Shown: piece after piece, positions 52,720 to 60,203 of the stretch | How the letters are laid out: each line of letters opens with the position of its first letter | Numbering within the stretch: the first letter of the stretch is position 1 | Assembly (NCBI GenBank): GCA_902495075.1 | Contig: CABUVO010000011.1 | Coordinates: 1 to 64,000 of the forward strand | DNA: 64,000 nt | Reading direction: 5' to 3' | Origin: an uncultured Porphyromonadaceae bacterium | GTDB lineage: Bacteria > Bacteroidota > Bacteroidia > Bacteroidales > Muribaculaceae | The notes under the pieces: generated by a model | Seen by the model: only the letters and a program-made list of their open reading frames with translations | Told to the model about the DNA's origin: nothing | Databases searched by the model: none | Position numbers and translations under genes: made by a program

Positions 52720-55230
52720 ATGAAAAAGACAATAGCAACATTATTATTTGCTGTAACATGTGCTGCCTCGGCAAATGCCGGAGCCACTTTCGTTGCCGGC
52801 AATTACAATATACGATATCGCACACTGGTAGATAAGACCGACGACCCCGCCACAAACAAATATTGGGACGCACGTTGCGACAATGTGGCGCAGACCATTC
52901 GCGACGGAGGGTTCGATATTCTTTCGATCAACGAGATGACTGATGATCCGCGTTACGATGGTCGCACGATGTTTGCCGATATGCAGAAATTCTTCCCCGA
53001 ACCTAAATACAAATTCGTGACGAAACTCGGTCATAATTACAACAAGCATGCGATAATGTATGACGCGACAAAATTTGAAGTGCTCGATGAAGGAAGTTTC
53101 TGGTTGGGTCCGGATCCTGACAACTATCATTCAGACGTATGGGATCATGGAAATTTCGGTCGCATGTCGCTCTGGGCAAAATTCCGTGTAAAGGAAAGCG
53201 GAGAAATATTCTTTTATATGTCGACACACCTTCATCATCAGGGGAATATTTCCAAAAATGAGGGTGCGGCTCAGAATGTGGATTTCATGCGTAAGATAGC
53301 CGGTCCGTATCCGGTGTTTATCTGCGGTGACCACAATTGCACCACCACCCGCGAACCCTTCTATAAGCTCTACAGTTCATACTTCGACGACAGCCGTTCG
53401 ATTGCTGCCAAGACAGACGGCTCCGACGGCACCTGCAACGTCTGGAACGGATCTTCACTCAAACGTCTCGACTATGTATGGGTACGTGGCGTGAAAGTGA
53501 ACGATTATTCGACCATTCAGAATAAATATGACAAGGATTTCTACCCCTCCGACCATTTCCCCGTCCGTGTTGAGGTAACACTTGAAAATCCTGTTGACAA
53601 TTATGGACTATATGTAGACTCCGAAGCATCGGAAAGCGGCGACGGAAGCAAGACGAATCCATTCAGAAATCTTCAGGATGCACTCGATAAAGCTTCGCGG
53701 GGAGCAACAATATATGTTGCTGAGGGAACATATAAACCCACTTTCCATCCTACGGGCAATAAAAACCTGACCATGACATTCAATATCGAAAAGTCTGTGG
53801 CACTGCTCGGTGGATATGACAGGAACTTTGAGAACGTAGTGGGTAGAAGTGTTTTAAGCGGCGATCTGAATGACGACGAAGTGGCAAATTCGGGAGATGC
53901 CACAGCAGTAGTTACAATTGCTGCAACAGCCTCCGTGCATATGTGCGATTTAGAGATAACGGGAGGATACGGCAAGGGATTGCGTAGCGGCGGTATACAT
54001 TGCTACGGACCGAGACTTATGCTTGATAATGTGTATTTGCATGACAATAAAAGCAGCCTTCAGGGAGCCGGAATATATGCCTACGGACAGATAAAGGCTG
54101 AGAACTGCATATTCGAAAACAATGTCACCCCCAGCAACGGCGGCGCGGTGTTCACGGACACCAATGGTAGTTCAATGCCTTGGAGCCACACGTTTTCACA
54201 TTGCCGTTTTAATTCAAATGAAGCGATGTCGGGAGCTGCCATTTATGTCAGCAATACGATGTGGCTTGCCGTTACCGGATGTTCATTCTATTACAACAAG
54301 ACCACAGCTCGTGGCGCGTTGACAGTAACCGGCAACAAAGCTTCCTCGACGGTATCAGTGACCAATTGCACCTTTGCCAACAATTTGCTGAAATGCGCCA
54401 ATACTTCCGCCAACGACAAGAAAGGAGGAGCCGCCATCTATATTCAGGATATGCGAGATACATCAACCGCCGACGAACCGAAAGCACGTATCGCGCTTGC
54501 CAACAACACCATAGTGGGCAATACTTGTGAATATGTTGCAGGGCAAACAGTTCCTGATGATTTCAACGCGGCAGCTGTAAATGTATTGAAAAATGTGGAT
54601 GTTTACCTGAACAATAACATCATTGTCGGCAATTATAGTCCCAAAAATGTGTGCGATGTATATCTTACTGTGCCTGAAGCCATAGTAGGTTCTAATAGCA
54701 AATATAATCTCATCTCGTCCAAAACCGGTGTTAACTACACCCTTCAGAGCAGCGACAAATATGCTGCGGATAAAACAGAAGCCAACAGTCTTTTAGCATC
54801 CTCGCTCGACGGCGAATTAAAAGATGGTCGTTTTGTTGCGAACCTTTCTGAGGACGGACCGACACCGGTAGTAAAAATAATCAATCCGATGTTCGGCACT
54901 ATCGCACTCAATAGCCTCAAGGTAACGCGTTTCAATGAAGGAAACACATATTCCGATTTCAATGGCAATCTCCAGATTGTCAAAGGCGAGATGTGTACAT
55001 TCGACCAACGCGGCGCCACTCGCGACACAGAAGGCGGTGCTTCATACGGGGCATATGAATATGGCAAATCTTCTCCTTCCTCTGTAATGGAAGTGACACA
55101 AGAAGATACTGAAGCGCCCGTGCTGTATTATGATCTCCGAGGCATCAGGGTTAATCCCGAAAACCTTGTCCCCGGCATCTATATACGCCGCCAAGGCTCA
55201 AAAGCCACAAAAATACTCATTAAGACGTAA
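52720..55230 (+). CDS. Secreted EEP phosphatase domain fused to a right-handed beta-helix, with sorting-like tail
   Basis: The 836 residues start with a signal peptide. Residues about 22-290 are an EEP domain: AGNYNIRYRT, ILSINEMTDD, FYMSTHLHHQG, VFICGDHNC, LDYVWVRG and YPSDHFPVRVEV, with the catalytic Asp-His intact. Residues about 295-650 form a parallel beta-helix of pectate-lyase/DUF1565 style (DSEASESGDGSKTNPFRNLQ, AEGTYKP, GGIHCYG, GAGIYAYG, GGAVFTD, NTIVGNT). The tail (YYDLRGIRVNP...GIYIRRQGSKATKILIK) is sorting-like. It is probably a surface enzyme acting on a phosphorylated or nucleic-acid-like polymer, with the helix for glycan contact. It follows the GH31 fusion directly. Confidence 0.85.
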   Translation: MKKTIATLLFAVTCAASANAGATFVAGNYNIRYRTLVDKTDDPATNKYWDARCDNVAQTIRDGGFDILSINEMTDDPRYDGRTMFADMQKFFPEPKYKFVTKLGHNYNKHAIMYDATKFEVLDEGSFWLGPDPDNYHSDVWDHGNFGRMSLWAKFRVKESGEIFFYMSTHLHHQGNISKNEGAAQNVDFMRKIAGPYPVFICGDHNCTTTREPFYKLYSSYFDDSRSIAAKTDGSDGTCNVWNGSSLKRLDYVWVRGVKVNDYSTIQNKYDKDFYPSDHFPVRVEVTLENPVDNYGLYVDSEASESGDGSKTNPFRNLQDALDKASRGATIYVAEGTYKPTFHPTGNKNLTMTFNIEKSVALLGGYDRNFENVVGRSVLSGDLNDDEVANSGDATAVVTIAATASVHMCDLEITGGYGKGLRSGGIHCYGPRLMLDNVYLHDNKSSLQGAGIYAYGQIKAENCIFENNVTPSNGGAVFTDTNGSSMPWSHTFSHCRFNSNEAMSGAAIYVSNTMWLAVTGCSFYYNKTTARGALTVTGNKASSTVSVTNCTFANNLLKCANTSANDKKGGAAIYIQDMRDTSTADEPKARIALANNTIVGNTCEYVAGQTVPDDFNAAAVNVLKNVDVYLNNNIIVGNYSPKNVCDVYLTVPEAIVGSNSKYNLISSKTGVNYTLQSSDKYAADKTEANSLLASSLDGELKDGRFVANLSEDGPTPVVKIINPMFGTIALNSLKVTRFNEGNTYSDFNGNLQIVKGEMCTFDQRGATRDTEGGASYGAYEYGKSSPSSVMEVTQEDTEAPVLYYDLRGIRVNPENLVPGIYIRRQGSKATKILIKT

Positions 55231-55417
55231 GGGGAAAGTGTATCGGGACGTAGCTGCTGTTGCTTGCAACTGCAGCACAAACAAAGTCATACTTAATCGG
55301 ATACAGTTCGATAAGGTAAGAAGTGAGAGGTAAAAAAGATTTTTTTAGGTTTATTTTACGTAATTCGGATTTAGGATGGATTCTCTATAAAGATTAAATA
55401 ACATTAACAGCAATTCC

Positions 55418-56911
55418 ATGAAAAAGTTTTTACTCGCAATCGCCGGCGCGGCTTTATGTCTTAGCGCATCGGCTGAAACTGCAACATTTGATTTCACGGC
55501 GGATAATCCGTATAACTGGAACAGTCTCCCTAAAGATGCAAGCGGCTACATCGACGACTCCGCAAAACCGTTAAAACTAACAGAAGGTCAGGTCTCTATT
55601 TCGTTTAATGGCAAATTCAGAAGATTTGAACAAAAGGCTTTCGGCGGCAAAACTTGTCTTCTTGTGTATCGGGGAACCACTTTGGATTTCTCGTGTCCGG
55701 AAGGCTACAAGATGTCGGAGATTGATTTCTATTCAGGCAAAGGCAAAACTGCCGGTCTCTATGTAGAAAGCGGAGAGGTAATCCTTTATGATGAGGAAGA
55801 AACCGGCGAATCCTACACTCATAGCGAATCAGGAGCGACACTTGCAGAGGTCTCACGTGTGGCTCAGCTCAATACCCGCGGTCCTGTTGTGTTCAGCGAC
55901 AACGGAGGCACCGTGGTGATCAGTAAAATAACCGTAACCTATGAAGCAACTTCACTCAAGGAAGCCGGACTCGCATGGAGCGTGAATGAGTTCACGGCAT
56001 ATATGGATCAGAGCAATCAGTATCCCACACTTACTAAACTATCTCCTGCTGTCGCCGATTATTCATCAGACAATGAAGAGGTGGCAACCATCAATGCAAC
56101 AACAGGCGAAATAACACTTGTCGGTCCCGGCACAGCTCGTATCACTGCCGGCGTTGATGCCGCCGATGGCTATGACTGGGGCGAGGCATCTTACATTCTC
56201 ACCGTGAAACGCAATGGAGAGGTCAATGCAATCTACAATTTCACCAAATTCACGATTGCTGAAGACAAAACCGGACACATGACCGATTTCCCCGACATTC
56301 CGTATGACGGCAATAAAACCGTATGGTGGACCACTAATCCGGATCAATCATACACATCCGGAGCCCAGTTCAAGCCATTGACAATCACAAAAGACAACAC
56401 ATCCATAACATTCAGCTGGGATGGAACGGAAGGAGGTCATGGAAACCTTCGTGCCGCAACCTCATCAAAAAACAACAATCTTCAATTGGGAGGAGGCACA
56501 GCAATGACAATCAAAACCGATGGACAAGAGAGTTATCTTTACGAAGTCGTGCTGCATATAAATCCCGGAATCTCAGATGCCAACTGGACAAAAACAATTG
56601 ATGCTATCAAGACTAACGAAAATGGTGTTTTGAAATCCGACAAGGAAACAAAGACCTCAATATGGACTACCAAAGATGGTGGAAAAACTAATGAAGCCTA
56701 CATTGACTGTGTCGGAGGGGCATATATCAGCAGTATCGATGTAAACTATTGCGATGCCGGTCAATCCTCAATCGTAATAACCCCTGTTAACGACAATCAA
56801 AATGCTCCTGTGGAATATTACAATCTCCAGGGTGTTAAGGTAAATAATCCCGCCAATGGGCTGTATATCCGCCGTCAGGGAAACAAGGCAACTAAGGTTA
56901 TTATAAAATAA
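55418..56911 (+). CDS. Secreted Big2-like domain protein with sorting-like tail
   Basis: The 497-residue protein has a signal peptide (about 1-19). Residues about 20-185 form a beta-sandwich (TATFDFTADNPYNWNSLP, GTTLDFSCPEGYKMSEIDFY) of the kind often seen as non-catalytic modules in Bacteroidetes secreted proteins. A bacterial Ig-like (Big2) segment covers about 188-270 (EEVATINATTGEITLVGPGT, ARITAGV). A second beta-sandwich like the first follows, and the tail (YYNLQGVKVN...LYIRRQGNKATKVIIK) is almost the same as on the preceding EEP-helix protein. No catalytic motif is visible, so glycan binding is likely. It is 187 bases from the EEP-helix gene, the last gene of the plus-strand PUL arm. 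Confidence 0.8.
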   Translation: MKKFLLAIAGAALCLSASAETATFDFTADNPYNWNSLPKDASGYIDDSAKPLKLTEGQVSISFNGKFRRFEQKAFGGKTCLLVYRGTTLDFSCPEGYKMSEIDFYSGKGKTAGLYVESGEVILYDEEETGESYTHSESGATLAEVSRVAQLNTRGPVVFSDNGGTVVISKITVTYEATSLKEAGLAWSVNEFTAYMDQSNQYPTLTKLSPAVADYSSDNEEVATINATTGEITLVGPGTARITAGVDAADGYDWGEASYILTVKRNGEVNAIYNFTKFTIAEDKTGHMTDFPDIPYDGNKTVWWTTNPDQSYTSGAQFKPLTITKDNTSITFSWDGTEGGHGNLRAATSSKNNNLQLGGGTAMTIKTDGQESYLYEVVLHINPGISDANWTKTIDAIKTNENGVLKSDKETKTSIWTTKDGGKTNEAYIDCVGGAYISSIDVNYCDAGQSSIVITPVNDNQNAPVEYYNLQGVKVNNPANGLYIRRQGNKATKVIIK

Positions 56912-56917
56912 AATCTT

Positions 56918-58123
56918 ATGCGGCGACGTAAGCTCGGTCTTTTTCCAAAAGTAGTGATAGCCATCATTCTTGGAGCTCTTCTTGGAATGGTGTTGCCGGA
57001 ATTCCTGCTGCGCACGCTCAAAACATTCAACGTGCTCTTTGCCCAACTGCTGAAGTTTGTGGTGCCCTTGCTGGTTCTCGGACTGGTGACACCTGCAATC
57101 TGCAATTTGGGCAAAGGTGCAGGGAGAATGCTGCTGACAGTGGTTGCGCTGTCTTACATATCCACTATTTGTGCCGGGTTCTTCGCTTTCGAATGCTCCA
57201 CTCATCTTTTCCCTCACTATCTATTCGCAGGGGAAATTGAAGCAACAAAAGAGGCGGATGCCGCATTGGCACCATATTTCAATCTGTCGATTCCACCGAT
57301 ATGCGATATTCTGACCGCCCTCGTGCTTTCATTCATGATCGGAGTCTGCGCAATCTTTACGAATGCAGTGACTATCCGCAAAGGATTTGACGAATTCGGG
57401 GAGATTATCAAATTATCCATTGAAAAGGCAATCATACCGCTTCTTCCGGTGTATATCTTCACTATGATATGTGAAATGAGCGCCGGTGGCAAACTCGGGT
57501 TGATAATGGGCACCGGAGTGAAAGTCATCCTGACGGGCATTGGCATATCGATAGTGTATCTCATGATACAATACACTATTGCCGGCATAGTTTCCCGCAA
57601 GAATCCGTTGAAACTGATGTGGAATATGGTGCCGGCATATCTCACCGGATTTTCAGTATGTTCTTCATCGGTAGTGATTCCTGTAACTCTTGAAGGCACC
57701 ATAAAGAATGGCGCCAGTCGGGAGACAGCCGGTTTTGTTGTGCCGCTATGCTCCACCGTGCATATGTGTGGTTCTACCATCAAACTTGCAACCACAGCCG
57801 TTGCCGTGATGTATATTTGTGGCATCGAGCCAGATTTTGCTCTTTTCGCCAATTTTGTGCTCCTGCAGGGTATATCATCTGTAGCGGCACCTGGCGTGAT
57901 GGGGGGAGTGTTGATGGCTTCGGTTGGATTGCTTGAGTCCGTTCTCGGATTCTCTCCCGAGCAGAGTGCATTGCTAATGACAATATATCTGGCACTCGAC
58001 GGGTACGGTCCCGCCTGCAATGTAAGTGGAGATGCCGCCATAACACTTATGGTAGACACACTGTTTCGCCGCAAGAAAGAGAATTCATTTATTACGCAAA
58101 TTTCATCAGAATTTGCAGAATAA
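56918..58123 (+). CDS. Dicarboxylate/amino acid:cation symporter (DAACS family)
   Basis: The 401-residue inner-membrane transporter follows the GltPh/SstT fold of eight helices and two hairpins. Motifs are VIAIILGALLGMVLPEF with LLKFVVPLLVLGLVTPAI in the first half, the serine-rich hairpin CSSSVVIPVTLE, the TM7 stretch LCSTVHMCGSTIKLATTAVA (NMDGT-equivalent altered to HMCGS), and the HP2 region LLQGISSVAAPGVMGGVLMA followed by DGYGPACNVSGDAA. It probably carries serine, threonine or a dicarboxylate with Na+. It starts 7 bases after the Big2 gene, although its function differs from the PUL. Confidence 0.88.
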   Translation: MRRRKLGLFPKVVIAIILGALLGMVLPEFLLRTLKTFNVLFAQLLKFVVPLLVLGLVTPAICNLGKGAGRMLLTVVALSYISTICAGFFAFECSTHLFPHYLFAGEIEATKEADAALAPYFNLSIPPICDILTALVLSFMIGVCAIFTNAVTIRKGFDEFGEIIKLSIEKAIIPLLPVYIFTMICEMSAGGKLGLIMGTGVKVILTGIGISIVYLMIQYTIAGIVSRKNPLKLMWNMVPAYLTGFSVCSSSVVIPVTLEGTIKNGASRETAGFVVPLCSTVHMCGSTIKLATTAVAVMYICGIEPDFALFANFVLLQGISSVAAPGVMGGVLMASVGLLESVLGFSPEQSALLMTIYLALDGYGPACNVSGDAAITLMVDTLFRRKKENSFITQISSEFAE

Positions 58124-58143
58124 AGAAATTTATATTAATTTTG
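58112..58143 (+). promoter_or_regulatory. Promoter of tRNA-Gln
   Basis: TTTG (58112-58115) and TAATTTTG (58136-58143), 20 bp apart, match the promoter consensus well. The -33 box lies inside the last codons of the symporter gene. The tRNA starts about 80 bases downstream, an unusually long leader. Confidence 0.8.
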
Positions 58144-58146
58144 CAT

Positions 58147-58215
58147 CAGCTTCGAGGCTTGGTCCTCCTAATCCCCAATCCCTATCCCCATTCCCGGGAG
58201 GGCTTAGCCTGAAGC
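58147..58215 (+). repeat. Imperfect inverted repeat (hairpin) in the tRNA-Gln leader
   Basis: On the plus strand AGCTTCGAGGCT followed by CCTCC (58149-58168) pairs with GGAGG then AGCCTGAAGCT (58199-58216) across a C-rich loop of repeated TCCCC/ATCCC words. Three helical blocks (6, 5 and 5 base pairs) line up with small bulges. It lies wholly between promoter and tRNA. Confidence 0.7.
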
Positions 58216-58223
58216 TTTAGGAT

Positions 58224-58294
58224 TGTCTTATGGTGTAATGGTAGCACTGCAGTTTTTGGTTCTGCCTGTCCAGGTTCGAATCCTGGTAAGACAA
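58224..58294 (+). tRNA. tRNA-Gln (anticodon TTG)
   Basis: The acceptor TGTCTTA (58224-58230) pairs with TAAGACA (58287-58293) with discriminator A (58294). The D stem GTG/CAC, the anticodon stem with loop TTTTGGT bearing anticodon TTG (glutamine CAA), and the T arm CCAGGTTCGAATCCTGG are all present. A T-T apposition closes the anticodon stem. CCA is not encoded. Confidence 0.95.
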
Positions 58295-58299
58295 CAATT

Positions 58300-58343
58300 A
58301 GAAAGCCCTCAAATCTTTGAATCCAAAGAATTGAGGGCTTTCT
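58300..58343 (+). terminator. Rho-independent terminator after tRNA-Gln
   Basis: AGAAAGCCCTCAA (58300-58312) pairs with TTGAGGGCTTTCT (58331-58343), and the inner TCTTTG/CAAAGA extends the stem. It is nearly perfect; the A-rich front and T-rich end allow termination in both directions. Confidence 0.85.
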
Positions 58344-58378
58344 AACAATCTTTCGATCATTACTGACTCGATTCGATT

Positions 58379-59275
58379 ATGGCTGACACTAACTGGAAAG
58401 GACATTGCGCCATGCTTGGCGCAAACATTATTTGGGGACTGATGTCTCCGGTTGCCAAACTGGTACTCTCTTCCGGCATCATCGCTCCCTTGGTTCTTGT
58501 TGATTTCAGAGTTGCCGGAGCGGCTTTACTTTTCTGGATATTATCTGCATTCTTCCCAAAGGAACATGTGCCTCCGCGCGATCTTCTCCTTCTTGCCGGA
58601 GCCGCAATGATTGGCGTGCTCTTCAATCAGGGATGTTTCATAATCGGAGTCAGCTTCACATCTCCCGGAGAAGCCTCACTCATCACCACAACCATGCCTA
58701 TGTGGGTGATGATACTCGCTTGGTTCATACTCCATGAACCCATCACGGGGAAAAAGATCGGGGGCATCCTTCTCGGCGCAGCCGGAGCTTTGATACTTGT
58801 ATTCGGCAATCTTCATTCGGCATCACGTGGCAGCAATCCCGTTTTAGGCGATTTCATAGTGCTTGCCGCCCAGTTCAGCTATGCGCTATATCTCACACTC
58901 TACCGCAATTTCATCCGCAAATATTCGCTTGTGACATTGATGAAATGGATGTTTCTCGCTGCCACTATCGTTGCGTTGCCTTCAACCTCTCCATGGCTTG
59001 CATCGACCGACTGGAGCGCTGTGGCATGGACCGAATGGGCGGGAATAGCTTATGTCGTGGCAGCCGGGACATTCCTTGCCTACATATGCATAATGATCGG
59101 TCAGAAGACACTTCGCCCGACCGTTGTAGGCATTTACAACTACGTCCAGCCCGTAGTAGCGATGTTCGTAGGTATCAGCCTTGGTCTCGACTCCCTCACC
59201 CCGATGAAACTCTTCGCCATTGCCCTCATCTTCTCCGGCGTCTACCTCGTCACCATCAGCCGCGCAAAAGCATAA
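58379..59275 (+). CDS. EamA/DMT-superfamily transporter
   Basis: The 298-residue protein has ten hydrophobic helices arranged as two EamA repeats. The first has GHCAMLGANIIWGLMSPVAK, LVDFRVAGAALLFW and LITTTMPMWVMILAWFILHE; the second has GDFIVLAAQFSYALYLTLYR and the YNYVQPVVAMFVGISLGLD end typical of DMT exporters (usual LxPVxAxxxG). Such proteins export metabolites or amino acids, but the substrate is not predictable. It starts shortly after the tRNA-Gln terminator; no promoter of its own was recognised. Confidence 0.9.
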   Translation: MADTNWKGHCAMLGANIIWGLMSPVAKLVLSSGIIAPLVLVDFRVAGAALLFWILSAFFPKEHVPPRDLLLLAGAAMIGVLFNQGCFIIGVSFTSPGEASLITTTMPMWVMILAWFILHEPITGKKIGGILLGAAGALILVFGNLHSASRGSNPVLGDFIVLAAQFSYALYLTLYRNFIRKYSLVTLMKWMFLAATIVALPSTSPWLASTDWSAVAWTEWAGIAYVVAAGTFLAYICIMIGQKTLRPTVVGIYNYVQPVVAMFVGISLGLDSLTPMKLFAIALIFSGVYLVTISRAKA

Positions 59276-59308
59276 GCATATCAAGGTAATTCCCCTCCCT
59301 CAAATTTT

Positions 59309-59914
59309 TCAATAGGTCAGTAAGTCAAAATAAAACATCCGTGTTCTCAACTCCTCGGAATCGTTTATATCATAAAATGCCTTTTCATCACTGACACGTG
59401 GAAAAAGTGGCTTGAATCCATTCCGTTCGTAATACGCTAATGTATGTGGGTTATTTACAGCATCAACAAGTATAAACCGACATCCCGTTTTGTTGTCAGT
59501 ACTTATAAACCAATCCTTTATAAAGTCCATGATTTGTGCTCCAATCCGAAATTGAGCACTCTGATAATCTTTATCAACCCCTAATCGTCCAATCAATACA
59601 GCCGGATACGTTCGTCCCTGTTTATTATAAGCAATTGCTTTATTAAGATGCCGCTTGGGATTATTAGGCAAATGGGTAGTCTGAATACCCGCATTGGCAA
59701 GCGTTATCATGGCTATGATTTTCCTATCATTGGAATTATCAAGCCAACAATAGGTTTTACCCATGAGATCTTTCTCATAAGTAATCGCATCATTTGTGAA
59801 AAAATCGTTAAGATCATCCATTCCACAATTAAAAGGGGCACAATTACTTAGTATAAGTTCATTGAGCTTATACAAAGTACTGTCGTTTCCGAGATTAAAA
59901 ATGGAATCACCCAT
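59309..59914 (-). CDS. GNAT acetyltransferase, probable toxin of a toxin-antitoxin pair
   Basis: The 201-residue GNAT protein includes CGMDDLNDFFTNDAITYEKD near the N-terminus, the same layout as TacT/AtaT-like toxins (CGxxxLNxFF), and the acetyl-CoA region VLIGRLGVDKDYQSAQFRIG. The C-terminus has RFILVDAVNNPHTLAYYERN GFK, with the tyrosine of the active site. Toxins of this type acetylate charged tRNAs; that activity is inferred. ATG 59914 was chosen because it overlaps the antitoxin stop (TAATG); an upstream TTG would add four residues inside the antitoxin gene. In TacT and AtaT the RxxGxG loop is strict, but here it reads QSAQFRIG. Confidence 0.82.
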   Translation of the reverse strand: MGDSIFNLGNDSTLYKLNELILSNCAPFNCGMDDLNDFFTNDAITYEKDLMGKTYCWLDNSNDRKIIAMITLANAGIQTTHLPNNPKRHLNKAIAYNKQGRTYPAVLIGRLGVDKDYQSAQFRIGAQIMDFIKDWFISTDNKTGCRFILVDAVNNPHTLAYYERNGFKPLFPRVSDEKAFYDINDSEELRTRMFYFDLLTY

Positions 59915-60090
59915 TATTTGAGCCAAGAAGGAACGAACTCACGCGAACGACGCATTATCTCAGCAATTTTTTTCTCCCTTTCTTCCGAAAGGATACGGCG
60001 TGGCTTACGCTCGTTTTCCTCAGCCTGACGCACAAAATCGTCAGCCAAACTACCGGTAAGTATAGGTACTGCTTTAATTGGAGTTGCCAT
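59914..60090 (-). CDS. Small antitoxin-like protein paired with the GNAT toxin
   Basis: The 58 residues run from ATG 60090 to the stop at 59914-59916. It begins MATPIKAVPILTGSLADDFV, has a charged helical middle (RQAEENERKPRRILSEEREK) and ends SREFVPSWLK. It lacks a signal and is highly charged, as expected for an antitoxin. It does not look like a standard ribbon-helix-helix, so it may neutralise by direct binding only. The stop overlaps the toxin start and a near-consensus promoter stands just upstream, so antitoxin is made first from the same transcript. Confidence 0.72.
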   Translation of the reverse strand: MATPIKAVPILTGSLADDFVRQAEENERKPRRILSEEREKKIAEIMRRSREFVPSWLK

Positions 60091-60110
60091 ATTGCATTCA
60101 ATTTAAGATA

Positions 60111-60142
60111 CAAAGATACAATATTACAACGAATAAACCAAA
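60111..60142 (-). promoter_or_regulatory. Promoter of the antitoxin-toxin pair
   Basis: On the minus strand TATCTTTG (60111-60118) with TTTG (60139-60142) at 20-bp spacing is a full match to the Bacteroidota consensus. The leader is short, about 15-20 bases before the antitoxin ATG. Confidence 0.8.
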
Positions 60143-60203
60143 GAGATGGATGTTAAAGACTTAAAAGAATACTACTACATACCCGAAACGAAGAAAACAA
60201 AAG

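Noticed and set aside
57217..58074. 285-codon minus-strand ORF inside the DAACS symporter
   Set aside because: Antisense shadow; the plus-strand frame has the transporter motifs.
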